Below are positions 45,183-60,700 of a stretch of DNA of 64,000 bases, one piece after another (the stretch's first letter is position 1; every line of letters begins with the position of its first letter). The notes beneath the pieces were generated by a model, which made no database searches, had not been told where the DNA came from, and saw nothing but the letters and a program-made list of their open reading frames with translations. Source of the stretch: Lingula anatina (taxonomy: Eukaryota; Brachiopoda; Lingulata; Lingulida; Lingulidae); the NCBI RefSeq assembly GCF_001039355.2, contig NW_019776079.1:1270897-1334896 (forward strand), in the 5' to 3' direction. A program made the translations under genes and the position numbers.

Positions 45183-45506
45183 CCCCCTGGACAAGAAGAT
45201 GACGGCGAAGAGGAAGAACCTTTAACCAGCAGCGCCAAGACCAACAAAAGGAAACGTAAGCCAGATCCAGTTGAAGAGAGTATTATTAACCTATGTAAAA
45301 TTGTCAGTGATCAATAACCCACATCTAGCTGAAAAGCATTTTGCCAGTATTTAGCTACGGAAGTTGACAATCTATCTGAGCAACAGTTGGCGATATTTCA
45401 GCAACAGAGCGTGGACTTAATTCTAAAAGCACGCAACCAAGAAGCGCAGCTCAGTCACAGGCCTACATACAATGTACTTGTTTACTCCTCAACGTCCTCA
45501 AGTTAA
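45183..45506 (+). pseudogene. Decayed MADF/BESS partner protein of Harbinger
   Basis: One frame reads an acidic GQEDDGEEEEPL, a basic NKRKRKPD and then FCQYLATEVDNLSEQQLAIF and DLILKAR, a BESS-type motif. In-frame stops lie at 45315-45317 and 45330-45332. Only the C-terminal part is present; the MADF/Myb DNA-binding half is missing. Harbinger elements commonly encode such a second protein to bring the transposase to the nucleus and DNA. Confidence 0.7.
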
Positions 45507-46610
45507 CACATCTTTTCCGTCTCCATTGAACACTTCGGCCTTAACCATTCCCTCTCTCCCAACCCCCGCTTCTGCTTTTCCTACTCCCGCGTCCACTTCT
45601 CAGCATTTGACACCAGGGCACCCATGGAGTTTTTATTAATGATTACTAAATGCAGTCTAATGAAAAACTGTGTAATTGAGTCTAAGATATGGTTAGTTTT
45701 ATAATTGAATATTATTTTATTTTAATTTATTTTGATTAATTTATTATTTAATTTTTATTTTATTTTAACTTAAAAGTGCAAAGTTTAGTTTGTAGCATCA
45801 ATTGGCTTCCAAGTATAAAATTTACTGAGTCGAAATAAATTGATAGTTTGAAAAATAAAAGTAAAAAACAATTTCGTTTGTTTAAGGTTAAGTGATAATT
45901 ATTTTTCTATGCAGTTATCAGTGGGATACAAAATCTTCAAAACAATTAGTATTATAATTAAATATTTTGTTATTTAGTGCAACGTTTAGTTTTTATTATC
46001 AATTGGCTTCCAAGTATAAAATTTAATGAGTCCAAATAAATGGATAATTTAAATAATAAAAGTGTAAAAATAATTTTGTTTGTTTAATGTTCAGTGATAA
46101 TTATTTTTCTATACAGTTATCAGTGGGATACAAAAGCGCCAAAACAATCATTTAACGATTATCACAATGTAAACTTTAAACTATTATCTTTTTATCCATT
46201 CCTATCTCATGGCTAATTTTGACAATTATTGTTGTAAAATTTACTGGAAACATTGTTTTTTTTTAATGACTAAAGCAGCCTTACATATCTCACTTTTTTA
46301 ATTTGCAAAGTCGTAATCAATGCAAGAACAATTAAGCAAATAGGCGGGCGCAGAGAAAATAAAAAAATTAAATAGCAAAGTTTGATTCATACTTATTACA
46401 ATAAATTTAATCGTCAGACATTTTTATAACAATAAAACAGTGTCAGTAATATAAAAAAGTTCAAAGATATACAAATTAACTTTCTCCCAGTACTTAGTAT
46501 TCGTACCACAAGGACTTGAATGGAAAAATACATGATGCGCAGGATCCGTCACTATTTAATTATATAATGTTGTATTGTAAGTGTAACGCTTGGGGCTACA
46601 AAGACAATAG

Positions 46611-46860
46611 GAAAACCACACAATCAGTTGCAAATCAGTTGCTAAGCAGTCGGCAACGTTTTAGCAACCGGTTGGATACCACAAATAGGCTTCTCGGTCG
46701 CCAGGAGGTTATCGGTGCTGCACCTAAAAAACGGCGAGACTGGATTGTAACCCAGCGTTCATTTGGAGACCACTTTGCGAGTTGTTGCAACTTGTCGCCG
46801 ACCTTTCTGCAACCGGTGGCAGTTGCAAGTCGCAAGGTTTTTTGTGCAGTGTGACCGTAA
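46611..46860. other. TIR-like subterminal repeat block inside the Harbinger element
   Basis: Rich in ttgcaac, gcaaccgg and cgcaagg words like those beside the element's own right end, and finishes in gtgcagtgtgacc, which resembles the TIR. It may be a nested related MITE or an internal duplication of the subterminal region. The left boundary is not clear. Confidence 0.5.
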
Positions 46861-47149
46861 CTGCACAGGCCTTGCGACCTCGAATAGCTCAAGTATTTAA
46901 ACAAGAAAATATTCATGCCTATTATTAGATTAATAAGGCTGAAAACATACCAAATATGTGTTTTATTACACCACTGGTTTGATATAAATGCCAATATATA
47001 GTACAAATATTTTTCTTATTATTTATAATTGTAAGTTTGGCAAAATTGGTAGCACAGAAATCAACTGTAACGTTATAACAGAATCTCATAACAGAATCTT
47101 AGTTTCATATTCAAAAGATTAAATCATTTAAAGCTGCCATGGAACGGAT

Positions 47150-48356
47150 CCAATCGTTGTATAAAAATGTTTAAGATATTCCCTCTGTTGTTTTGCCTCC
47201 CTCGAAGCAGCGGATAGAGCTATAACATTTTCCTTATCTTTTAATACTCCCTCATCCCGCCAACTTCCAGGGATGAGTTCATGGTTTTCTGTTTCACGAT
47301 CTTATGCCCGGTTTTGGAGGTCTGGGTATCGATTACGCATAATATTATGCAGGCACACACAACATAAAACCTATAAAATTGACTGTATCTGGGTGTGGCA
47401 ATAACCTTGTTTGAAGGCACCTGAATCTGTTAGCAAGAATACCGAAGCCATTTTCAACAACTAGCCTTCCGCGAGATAACCTATAATTGAAAAGCCTCTC
47501 TTCCTCGGAAAGATCGCGACGTTTGAAAGGCTTCATCATCCAGGTAGAGAGGGGAAATGCATCGTCGCCATTAAGAAAAAATAGCATCAGCTTGTCATCT
47601 CCTGGAAGAGGTTGAGGAGCTTGTATACCGACAGTCCCATTCTCTATAGACCTGCGTAACGTGTTGTTAAAGACATATGGCAATCAGAAGTTGAGCCATT
47701 TGCCCCAACATTTACCCAGATGAACCTATAATTGGAGTCTACCACTGCAAGTAAAATAACTGAAAAAAGTCTTTGTAATTGTGGAACAGAGTGCCTGAAT
47801 TGCTGGGCGCTTTTATCGCAATTTGTTTCCCATCAATGGCATCAATAGTGTTGCAAAAGTTCCATTTTTTGCTGAATCCCTCGATTAAATCCTTCCAACC
47901 TTCCTCTGTATTGGGAAAAGATACAGTTTCATCTCCATATTCCTCAACAATTGCTTTGCATACTTCTTTCACTATTAGAGAAATTGTGTTGTGTGCCACA
48001 CGGAAGGAAAAAGCAAGGCTGCGATAGGTATTTCCAGATGCCAGAAAACGTAATGTTATGGCGAGCTTATGTCCTGCAGTCAAGGCTTTGCGCAAGTTTG
48101 TATCCAGTTTAGTTAGGCGAGGGTGTAGTCTGTCCAAAAGCTCGCATAACATGACTGGTTCTATTCTTAGGAAGGAAATGAAGTCCGGTAACCGGTTTTC
48201 AGTCACCAAGTGGTTGCTGACAGGTTGTTTATCGCACGCCAAACGGTGTGCGACTGGTAAACTCTGACTTGAAGATTGTCTGTAAGAGGTTGCAGATACC
48301 ATACTGCAACCTTGTTGCAACCGGTTTGCAACTACTTGCCGATCAAAATATGCCAT
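47150..48356 (-). pseudogene. Harbinger transposase (HARBI1-like DDE nuclease), frame-broken
   Basis: Read on the minus strand from 48356. The first part has FLRIEPVMLCELLDRL, ALTAGHKLAITLRFLASG and TIDAIDGKQIAIKAP (first catalytic Asp). A one-base loss in a T run near 47757 shifts the frame into VVDSNYRFIWVNVGANGS. A second shift near 47680 leads to FLNGDDAFPL (second Asp) and RGRLVVENGFGILANRFR (catalytic Glu). A third shift near 47350 leads to CLHNIMRNRYPDLQ, then a stop. All three DDE residues survive, but the protein cannot be made from one frame. Confidence 0.88.
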
Positions 48357-48399
48357 AGCCTCTTAATTAGGTCGCAAGCGCAGTGTGACCCAGCCTTTA

Positions 48400-49255
48400 G
48401 AATCTAGTCCCGTATATCTCATATCGGAGTGAAAACGGTAGATGAGGAGGAGGAAGAGAGGTTGAGTGAGTGGGAAAAATGAAACTAAAAATTCTGACTA
48501 AAAACTGAAACTACAACAAGAGAAGGAGAAAATATAGCTTTATTGAATAGTACTTGGCAAAACTTTAAAATATCAATGTGATACAATATTCTCTACCCAC
48601 TGAAAGTTTGGCTTCCTTAAATTATTTAGTTTGAATTCACCTAAACATTGAGGAAACAGCGGAAGAAAGGGGCGTTTGCACTTTTTTCACTTCAAAGCTC
48701 AATCTTTGACGCTGATAGAGTTGTAAAGATGGGTGGGGTGATCAATATCAACTATCTTATTCTCTGATTTTTCTAAACAGATTCTATAAAATAGTAATCA
48801 TTTATATACATCTTTTATATATACAGACTTGACATTTAATATGAAATATTTCAGTTTTAATGGTATGCCTATTAAAAATGCGTTCTTTTTTAAAAAAACT
48901 CAGATCTCACATAAGATATCTGACTGGAGAAGTATGAAGACAGGTGTGTCGCTACCAATAAACTGTCTACCAAGTCTGATGCACTGCTGCATTGTGTAAT
49001 ATGCAGCGATTTGGGCTGGTCAAACCTTGGCTTTGATGAAGCATGGTTCTGTAAAAAAACTATCCATATATCGGCAACTACTGTATCGAAGAATTTGAAA
49101 TTTTGCATGCAAGCGGTCGGTTTTGCAGTGCGTAAAATGAGTTAAGCAGTGTTTTATAAAATTGTTAAGCTGTGCCAGAATGGCACAAAAAAGACAGGCA
49201 TTGCCAGACTGATTTATGTGTCAAACGGAATGGTCTGCATAGTTTTATAGAGTTA
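48400..49255. other. No gene seen
   Basis: AT-rich intergenic sequence between the Harbinger element and a Tc1 remnant. Nothing recognised. Confidence 0.5.
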
Positions 49256-49259
49256 TGCA

Positions 49260-49740
49260 CAGACTGATGCACTAACACAGAGACCACGCCCAATATATCG
49301 ACATCTTACCACCAGGGTACAGGATTCACTGTCCGTCAGGATATGCTGCTGCAATTAAACCAAAACCATCCAGTCCGTTTTGAATCATTGGCAAATTGTC
49401 ACCAAAACACGTTTTCAAGGCTCTTAGAACACCAAAATGGTTTCAGCAGGTTAAGATATCAGGCGACCTCTGAGGAAGCCATTGTAAACAGCAAAACAGC
49501 GTAGTCTGTTTCTCTAATTAATTGGGGACCATAACCGTTTCTGGGTAGAGCACTGAAACCGCGTGGCTTTCTTTACTGAGGTCAAAACAGAGTTTACAGA
49601 CATCCTGGAGAGGCTTACGACAAGGCGTGTGCCACTTCTTAAGGTGACTAGGGTCATTGAAAGCGTCACTATTTGGAGTGGATACCACATTGGTGCCAAA
49701 TCACTAATGGAAGTCATCGATGAAAACCTGAACCAGATCA
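49260..49740 (+). pseudogene. Tc1/mariner transposase remnant, N-terminal and central part
   Basis: Pieces in different frames match Tc1 transposases in order: RRPLRKPL and TAKQRS (end of the DNA-binding region), NRVAFF (where the first catalytic Asp motif is expected), GQNRVYRHPGEAYDKAC, then SVTIWSGYHIGAKSL and IDENLNQI. Several frameshifts and stops occur, and the D-E-S-R-F motif is destroyed. Homology ends at 49740, where another repeat begins. Confidence 0.65.
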
Positions 49741-49854
49741 AACTAGAGGATCAAAGAGGCGATACCGCCAGCTGGAGTAAGCGCATTCGTATGGAAAACC
49801 CCCCAAAAAAGGGACACCAACACCAGTCTTGTGCTTGACAAGCTCTATAAAATA
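49741..49854. repeat. Repeat block shared with 40474-40545
   Basis: Shares actagaggatcaaagaggcg and ccagtcttgtgcttgacaag with the block at 40474, which lacks about 36 bp in between. It ends at an N (49855) next to LINE sequence. Confidence 0.7.
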
Positions 49855-49855
49855 N

Positions 49856-50700
49856 CAATATGCAACAGTAATAACGCTTGGGAGACAGTGGACAGATATA
49901 AATACCTTGTTGTTACATTCCATTACTCGGGCCAATTTGTACATAATGCTGAGGAGTTAGCGAAAGGGGCCAGCAGAGGGCTAGGTGGTATGATTAACAG
50001 GATACATAGTTTGAAAGATATTGGACTTAGTACTTTTGAACAACTGTTCAGATCACGTATCATGCATATCACTAAATACTGTGCCTCAGTATGGGGGTAT
50101 AGGACATTCCCATCTATAGAGAATGTACAATTACGAGCTATCAGGTATTATATGGGAGTACATAGATTTAGAACAATATTAGCACTTTATGGTGGTGTCG
50201 GTTGGATGCCTCTAGTTTACAATCAATGGATGTGCATAATTAGATATTGGAATAGATTAATAGACATGGATGACAATAGACTAACCAAGAGACCGGTTGA
50301 GCACGACTACATATTATGTAAAATTAATTGGTGTAGCGATTTCAGAATAATCATGCAAAAGCTGCAGTTAGAAGATAAATTCACAATGCGGTCAGCGGTA
50401 GACTTGGAGCTAGCACATGGGAAAATTATTGAATTGTACTAAATGTTATGGAAAAACGACATCCTGAAAAAGCCAAAGCTAAGAACATATATACATGTAC
50501 TCTTCAAAAACACCTTCAACTGTGTGTCATGTGTTAGGTTGTCCATGAGTAAGACATTAAGATCAGTACTGTGCCAATTTAGATGCGGAAGGAGGCGTGT
50601 CAGCCAATTAAGATGGTTCCACTGATTGGACTTAGCGAGATTACTATCATGGGACAAAGCTTATAGAGGTTTAAAAGATAAATTGATGATATGTATGTAA
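49856..50700 (+). pseudogene. LINE reverse transcriptase C-terminal region
   Basis: One frame of about 195 codons reads WETVDRYKYLVVTFHYSG, FRSRIMHITKYCASVWGY, VQLRAIRYYMGVHRF and GVGWMPLVYNQWMCIIRYW. This is typical of the region after the reverse transcriptase core of LINEs (the Y-K-Y-L-G-V motif, then the thumb). TAA at 50440-50442 interrupts it; the same frame continues with NDILKKPKLRTY and SVLCQFRCG. It is a 5'-truncated dead copy, and the left edge is an N. Confidence 0.75.
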
Positions 50701-50892
50701 CATTAACCTACATGTAATCTTATCTAATGTTAAACACAGTGCGACAAGATCCTAGCGTAATGTTGTAGACCAGTAGACTGCATTCCCAATGTATAAGTAG
50801 GGCCTATCTAAAACATTGTAGTCATTGATTTTTTTTTTGTTTCATTGGTTGAAGGTCCAAACCGCAAAAGTCAAAACCAAAAAACTTACAGT

Positions 50893-50896
<4 letters not shown>

Positions 50897-50944
<48 letters not shown>

Positions 50945-51330
50945 AGGTTGAATAACCGTTTACATAGCAACCGGTTACAGCTACCGTTTCATACATGTAT
51001 CTTTAGTAATTATATAGTCTGATCTTTTTTAACTTTACTAAGTGTGAAAAGACACAATTATTGAGTTGCAAACTTTTTAATTTGGATTAAAACATTATAG
51101 ACGTTATTNCCAAGCACACCTGCTAGTATAAAAAAAAAAAAAAAAAAAAAAACTAGGTTGAATAACCGTTTACATAGCAACCGGTTACAGCTACCGTTTC
51201 ATACATGTATCTTTAGTAATTATATAGTCTGATCTTTTTTAACTTTACTAAGTGTGAAAAGACACAATTATTGAGTTGCAAACTTTTTAATTTGGATTAA
51301 AACATTATAGACGTTATTATAGTACACGGC
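50897..51330. repeat. Poly(A) tract and 170-bp flank duplicated across an N
   Basis: A run of about 45 A at 50898-50942 is followed by a unique flank (aactaggttgaataaccg onward) up to about 51108. After an N at 51109 a shorter A run and the same flank recur to about 51320. The copies are essentially identical, so this is probably an assembly join. Confidence 0.85.
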
Positions 51331-52803
51331 ACTAAATTCAGTTTATTTCCTAGAATGGAATGGATTAAAAAACCTTTCCTACTACATGTCGGTAAGATCG
51401 ACCTAGATTTTGTTCTTGGTTTACTTTTTTGTCTCTAGGTCAGAAAGAGTTCCGAATGCGTAATATATATAATTCAGGTAATTAGGTTACGGCTGATCGT
51501 TCCCATAGCTTTAATATACCGCGAATCGAAACCGATATTTACGATTAATGGGCGTTAAATATTGTAATCGGAAGGTTTCAAGATCCTGTAAAGTTATGGT
51601 ATGTAGGCTTTGATCAGCTGACTAAGTTATATGCATAGCTATCTGTAGCCTAACCTCTACCTGAGGGCCACAGGTTGGTTTTTCACTGAACATTCGCAGA
51701 TACCGGTATGTCTATGGTAAATCAGTGGCACTCACTGCACCATACGTGTCTCACGTTAGAGAAAAGTGCACATGAATCTGCCGCTCTGATAGAGTATACC
51801 CGTAGCCTTCTGCTACCTGTGGGCCATATAAAAACATTACTGCTATTACGTAGCCTAACGTAATTGACACAGAAGCGAACGTTTATTTCACAACAAGCAG
51901 CAGGTGACCTCATTTAATACAACGTAATAGTGTAGATAGTTGTGAACTATATATACCCTGCTGATGATTGTCAAGGCCAGCCGTTTTTAGTCTTTGGGTT
52001 ACGGACTATAAGTAGGCCCTACCTTATACTAGGGCCGCAGTGTTAATTGTGTGGACATTTACTCTGAAGCGAAGTGCAGAGAATAACCCGCACGAAAACG
52101 CAGTAGATGCTCCAGCGCAGTAGACTACTGCCATCATACTGCAAATATGCCTCAAATCTGCTTCGCATTGGGAGCTAATTAGCATATTTGAAACATGATT
52201 CTATCATGCTGCTAATCTACTGCATTAATGCTCCTCCTCTGTACAACCCTATGTAATTTTTGAAGTAGAATTGAAGTAGGCTATACTGCATTATTCGGTG
52301 CTGAGTCTGGTAGTTAGGTAGGCCTGTCTAGTGAAAAAACAATCTCTAGCCCTGGTTGAGGGTAGACTATAGAGGTCTGTTATTAAAATCATCATCATCT
52401 CACCTCGTACCAGAGAACTACATGTGGTTCACTACTGTCCAGGGTTTACCAGGATCGCTTGTTTGATTTACTAGTACCTGTACATTTGGTGTGTCGAAAC
52501 CCTCAATGAAGAGATTTCTACCTTTATTTCCGGTTGGCAAAAAGGAGAAGTCATTTATTTTATCTCATTTTTTTTGTGCAGCATGAAATACTGTACACCA
52601 TGAAAGCCTAAAATACAGCACTAATAAAAACACCATACCTGTTCATATCAATATTGCAATAACGATTTACCGCAGTCACAATTTAAAAAGACAATAATTG
52701 AGCACACATTTTGGTGCAGCATTGAAAAAGTCTCACTCTTAAATGAAGACGTTTTGTTTTTTCCAGAGCGACAAAAATAATAATGGCTCCGTAAAACGCT
52801 GCA
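51331..52803. other. Intergenic, small dispersed repeat copies only
   Basis: Copies of a short dispersed repeat (tttttcactgaacattcgca and caatctctagccctggttga) lie at about 51650-51715 and 52325-52375. No coding sequence recognised. The right end should hold the promoter of the glycosidase gene. Confidence 0.5.
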
Positions 52804-52810
52804 TTTATAA
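52804..52810 (+). promoter_or_regulatory. Possible TATA box of the GH1 gene
   Basis: tttataa lies 65-71 bp before the chosen ATG, a plausible distance for a short 5' UTR. Assigned by position and sequence only. Confidence 0.3.
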
Positions 52811-52835
52811 CGCTGGCCTAGGACAATGTATTTAA

Positions 52836-58141
<5,306 letters not shown>

Positions 58142-58533
58142 TGAAATTAATAAATTATTAGAATGAACGTCAGTTTAGAAAGTTCTTTTTCTTTTTTTCT
58201 AGGGTCAATGTGAAAAAATGAAAACTTATAAGTAGTTATAGACAACACTTAAATATCTTTATTTCTGCCTTTTTTTAGTCATGCCTTGATACTTATTGCT
58301 CATGAATATATTCGTGTAGATTTGTCCGCTGTTTTATTTGCGAATTTTAATTTGAAAATTAAGTTTTCAATGCTTCAGATGGCTTTGTGGCGGATTCAAG
58401 AAATACACTTGGCGCTAACTATTCATGTCACTTCTTAAAAATACATCTTTGGGTTTACAAGTACAGACATGTTATTTAATTGCAATATTTATTCCAAACC
58501 GTTTTCTTTTGATTTTTTCCTTCTTTCTCGAAT

Positions 58534-58539
58534 AATAAA
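58534..58539 (+). terminator. Possible poly(A) signal of the GH1 gene
   Basis: AATAAA about 393 bp after the stop, followed by a T/G-containing stretch (acgtgttttaatt). Another AATAAA lies only 8 bp after the stop (58149-58154), which seems too close. Confidence 0.4.
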
Positions 58540-58624
58540 AGAAAACAAGTACTCAAAACGTGTTTTAATTACTTTTCACAATGTATTTATTGTATTAGTG
58601 ACATCAGTTCTTTAACTTAATTCA

Positions 58625-59030
58625 CCAGATTGCCAGTATATGAGTTCCTATTCAACTTCAGTAAAAACTATGGGCCTATCTCTGCCAGTTTTGGAGATAT
58701 AAGGGACTTAAATGTTGCAAAGTTCAGTTCATGGTGAAAAGAAGGTCAAAGGTCAATTTCAAGGTCACAGTTAAATTGCCAGTATATGATTTCCTATTCA
58801 ACTTCAATAGTAACTATGGACCTATCTCTGCCAGTTTTGGAGATNATTCAAGTTCAATAGTAACTATGGGCGTATCTCTGCCAGTTTTGGAGATAAAAGG
58901 GAACGAAAATTTGCAAAGTTCAGTTCATGGTGAAAAGTAGGTCAAAGGTCAATTTCAAGGTCACAGTTAAATTGCCAGCATATGCCTATCTCTGCCAGTT
59001 TTGGAGATATAAGGGACTAAATGTTACAAT
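58625..59030. repeat. Second patch of the 145-bp DR1 satellite
   Basis: Perfect AGGTCAAAGGTCA at 58743 and 58939, with the same body words (ctgccagttttggagata, gatttcctattcaacttc) as 40605-41975. An N at 58845 joins two pieces of the unit. Confidence 0.92.
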
Positions 59031-59279
59031 TTTGGAGTTACAATAATGTGCCATAAATTTCCTACAGAAGAAATTAATTGAAATAAAGAAAAGGTCATTT
59101 TGGTTGAAATTCTTGAAATGGGAGGTGCTCAGAAGTTCCAGATGTTCAAATTTCATGAAATAATGTCATTTTAGACCAGAAGTTGTCTGCTTTGCCAACC
59201 CTTATGTTTTATTTTCCAGAAGTTCAAAATTTATTATACATTACCGTATTGCACATTTTGCTTTCACCACCACAATGTA

Positions 59280-59985
59280 CTTTTTGATTCAGCATAACTC
59301 GTAAACCGTACGGAGAAAAACGGAGACCACCTACAGTGTTGGGCTTGGCATGCTCTACAAAATGCAAAAAAGAACAGGTCTCTAGCACCAATGGTTCCCG
59401 AATTAGAGACAGTTTTCAGTTTCGGTCACTTATGGCGGCTACTCCCGTGAAAATGCACCGATTGACCCCAAACTCACGGAGATGAAAGATGACCTGAAGG
59501 GTAACACCTGCCAATAATATTATAGGTTAGATCTGAGTAGTTTCTGAATATTAGTCAAATAAAATTTTTTTCGGAAATTTTGACCCGTTTGACCTTGAAA
59601 TAAAGGTCAAAGGTCAAATCCAAGAGCATATTTGAAATCTCCACATATGACTTTCGGTCAGCCGTCTATAGAAATTTTTCCCATAATTCCTTCGGTATGG
59701 TAGATAATTAGCATTTAATTTTGCCAATTTTGGACAAGGGTGCATTGCAATGAGCGCCACACCTAGACCCCTAAACCGATGAAGCCCAAATTTTACGTGG
59801 AGCGAGTTGAGATTATAGGTGACCTAAATCCAAGAGATGGGTACGCAGGCCCTTGTAGTCTAGGAGGAGAAGCGGTAACGGTAACATGGCGGCGGAGCCG
59901 GCGGAACGGACCGGACGGGACTAAACTAAACGCCAACGCTGGTGGTACAATAAAGCAATACTCTGGGAACCACTTGACCATCATT
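59280..59985. other. Unclassified repeat-like sequence
   Basis: Contains phrases such as gtaaaccgtacggagaaaaa and ctaaaccgatgaagcccaaa that look like two diverged versions of one motif, and another DR1 (59604-59616) beside an inverse TCAAGGTCA (59590-59598). Probably old transposon sequence; I cannot name it. Confidence 0.35.
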
Positions 59986-59999
59986 TGACAGGTCGCACC

Positions 60000-60300
60000 T
60001 TAAGAACAATTTTAAGTTGCACGATGAGATTGCCGGTTCACACAGAGCACTTTTAATAGCAGATAACTTACAGAATCAAGGGAATGAGCAACTAACTTGG
60101 TTATCAAGATCCCCATATTTGAACCACATATACAATATGTGGGTAGGTCATTACTCGCCGAATCAACGGCCTGCATGTCCTACAACAAAACTGAACCAAA
60201 TTGGACAAATTTTAACAGTTGCCTGGAATTTTATTCCAGATTAAACTTTAAAAACCTATCCTAAGGAATGCCTTGCCGCTTGAAAGCTCTGGTAGCGGCA
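60000..60300 (+). pseudogene. Tc1/mariner transposase C-terminal fragment, catalytic Glu lost
   Basis: Reads HDEIAGSHRALLIADNLQNQ, LTWLSRSPYLNHIYNMWVG, then PTTKLNQIGQILTVAWNFIP, matching the Tc1 stretch from the second catalytic Asp (H-D) through S-P-D-L-N-P-I-E. Here the P-D is P-Y and the catalytic I-E is I-Y. Stops follow; GMPCRLKALVAAR downstream is the expected end of the protein in another frame. Not functional. Confidence 0.78.
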
Positions 60301-60700
60301 AGATGAGGGCCGGCGTAACAGCGATTATTGCTGTGACTAGACACTGACATGACGGGCCTTTGTGGGGCGTGTAACTCTTTTAAAGAAGATAATTTGGAAA
60401 ATATGGGTGTTCAAAATATCGCTTTCAATGGTTGTTGACTTAAAATAGGTAATGTATTATTGTTTGCTTGACTGGCGAATTCAATTAATGAACTGATATC
60501 ACAATGACATCGAACAGATTATCAAAAGATTTAGAACACAATTTTAATCCTTATTTTCATTTATCAGTCAGCAAAATAGGAAAAAAAAACTGATGAATTA
60601 TGATTTGGAGAAAATATTCCATATTAAATGTCAAGTCTGTACTTGTCCATTTACTATTATACTAGTTGTTAAATGTTAATGATAGAGGTAAATTACTTAC

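Larger units (their letters stand above)
45050..48396. mobile_element. PIF/Harbinger DNA transposon, inactivated
   Basis: The ends are inverted repeats: the left reads aggctgggtcacactgcgct and the right is its inverse, with one mismatch over the first 27 bp (tgcaacc versus tgcgacc). TTA flanks both sides (45047-45049 and 48397-48399), which is the 3-bp target duplication of this superfamily. Inside are a minus-strand transposase with three frameshifts and a plus-strand remnant of the usual MADF/BESS-type DNA-binding partner. Two copies of a roughly 195-bp AT-rich block (45775-45966 and 45977-46160) lie between them. The element cannot be autonomous as written. Confidence 0.92.

Noticed and set aside
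46516-46854. 112-codon + strand frame as a gene
   Set aside because: It translates the TIR-like subterminal repeats of the Harbinger element and has no independent support.
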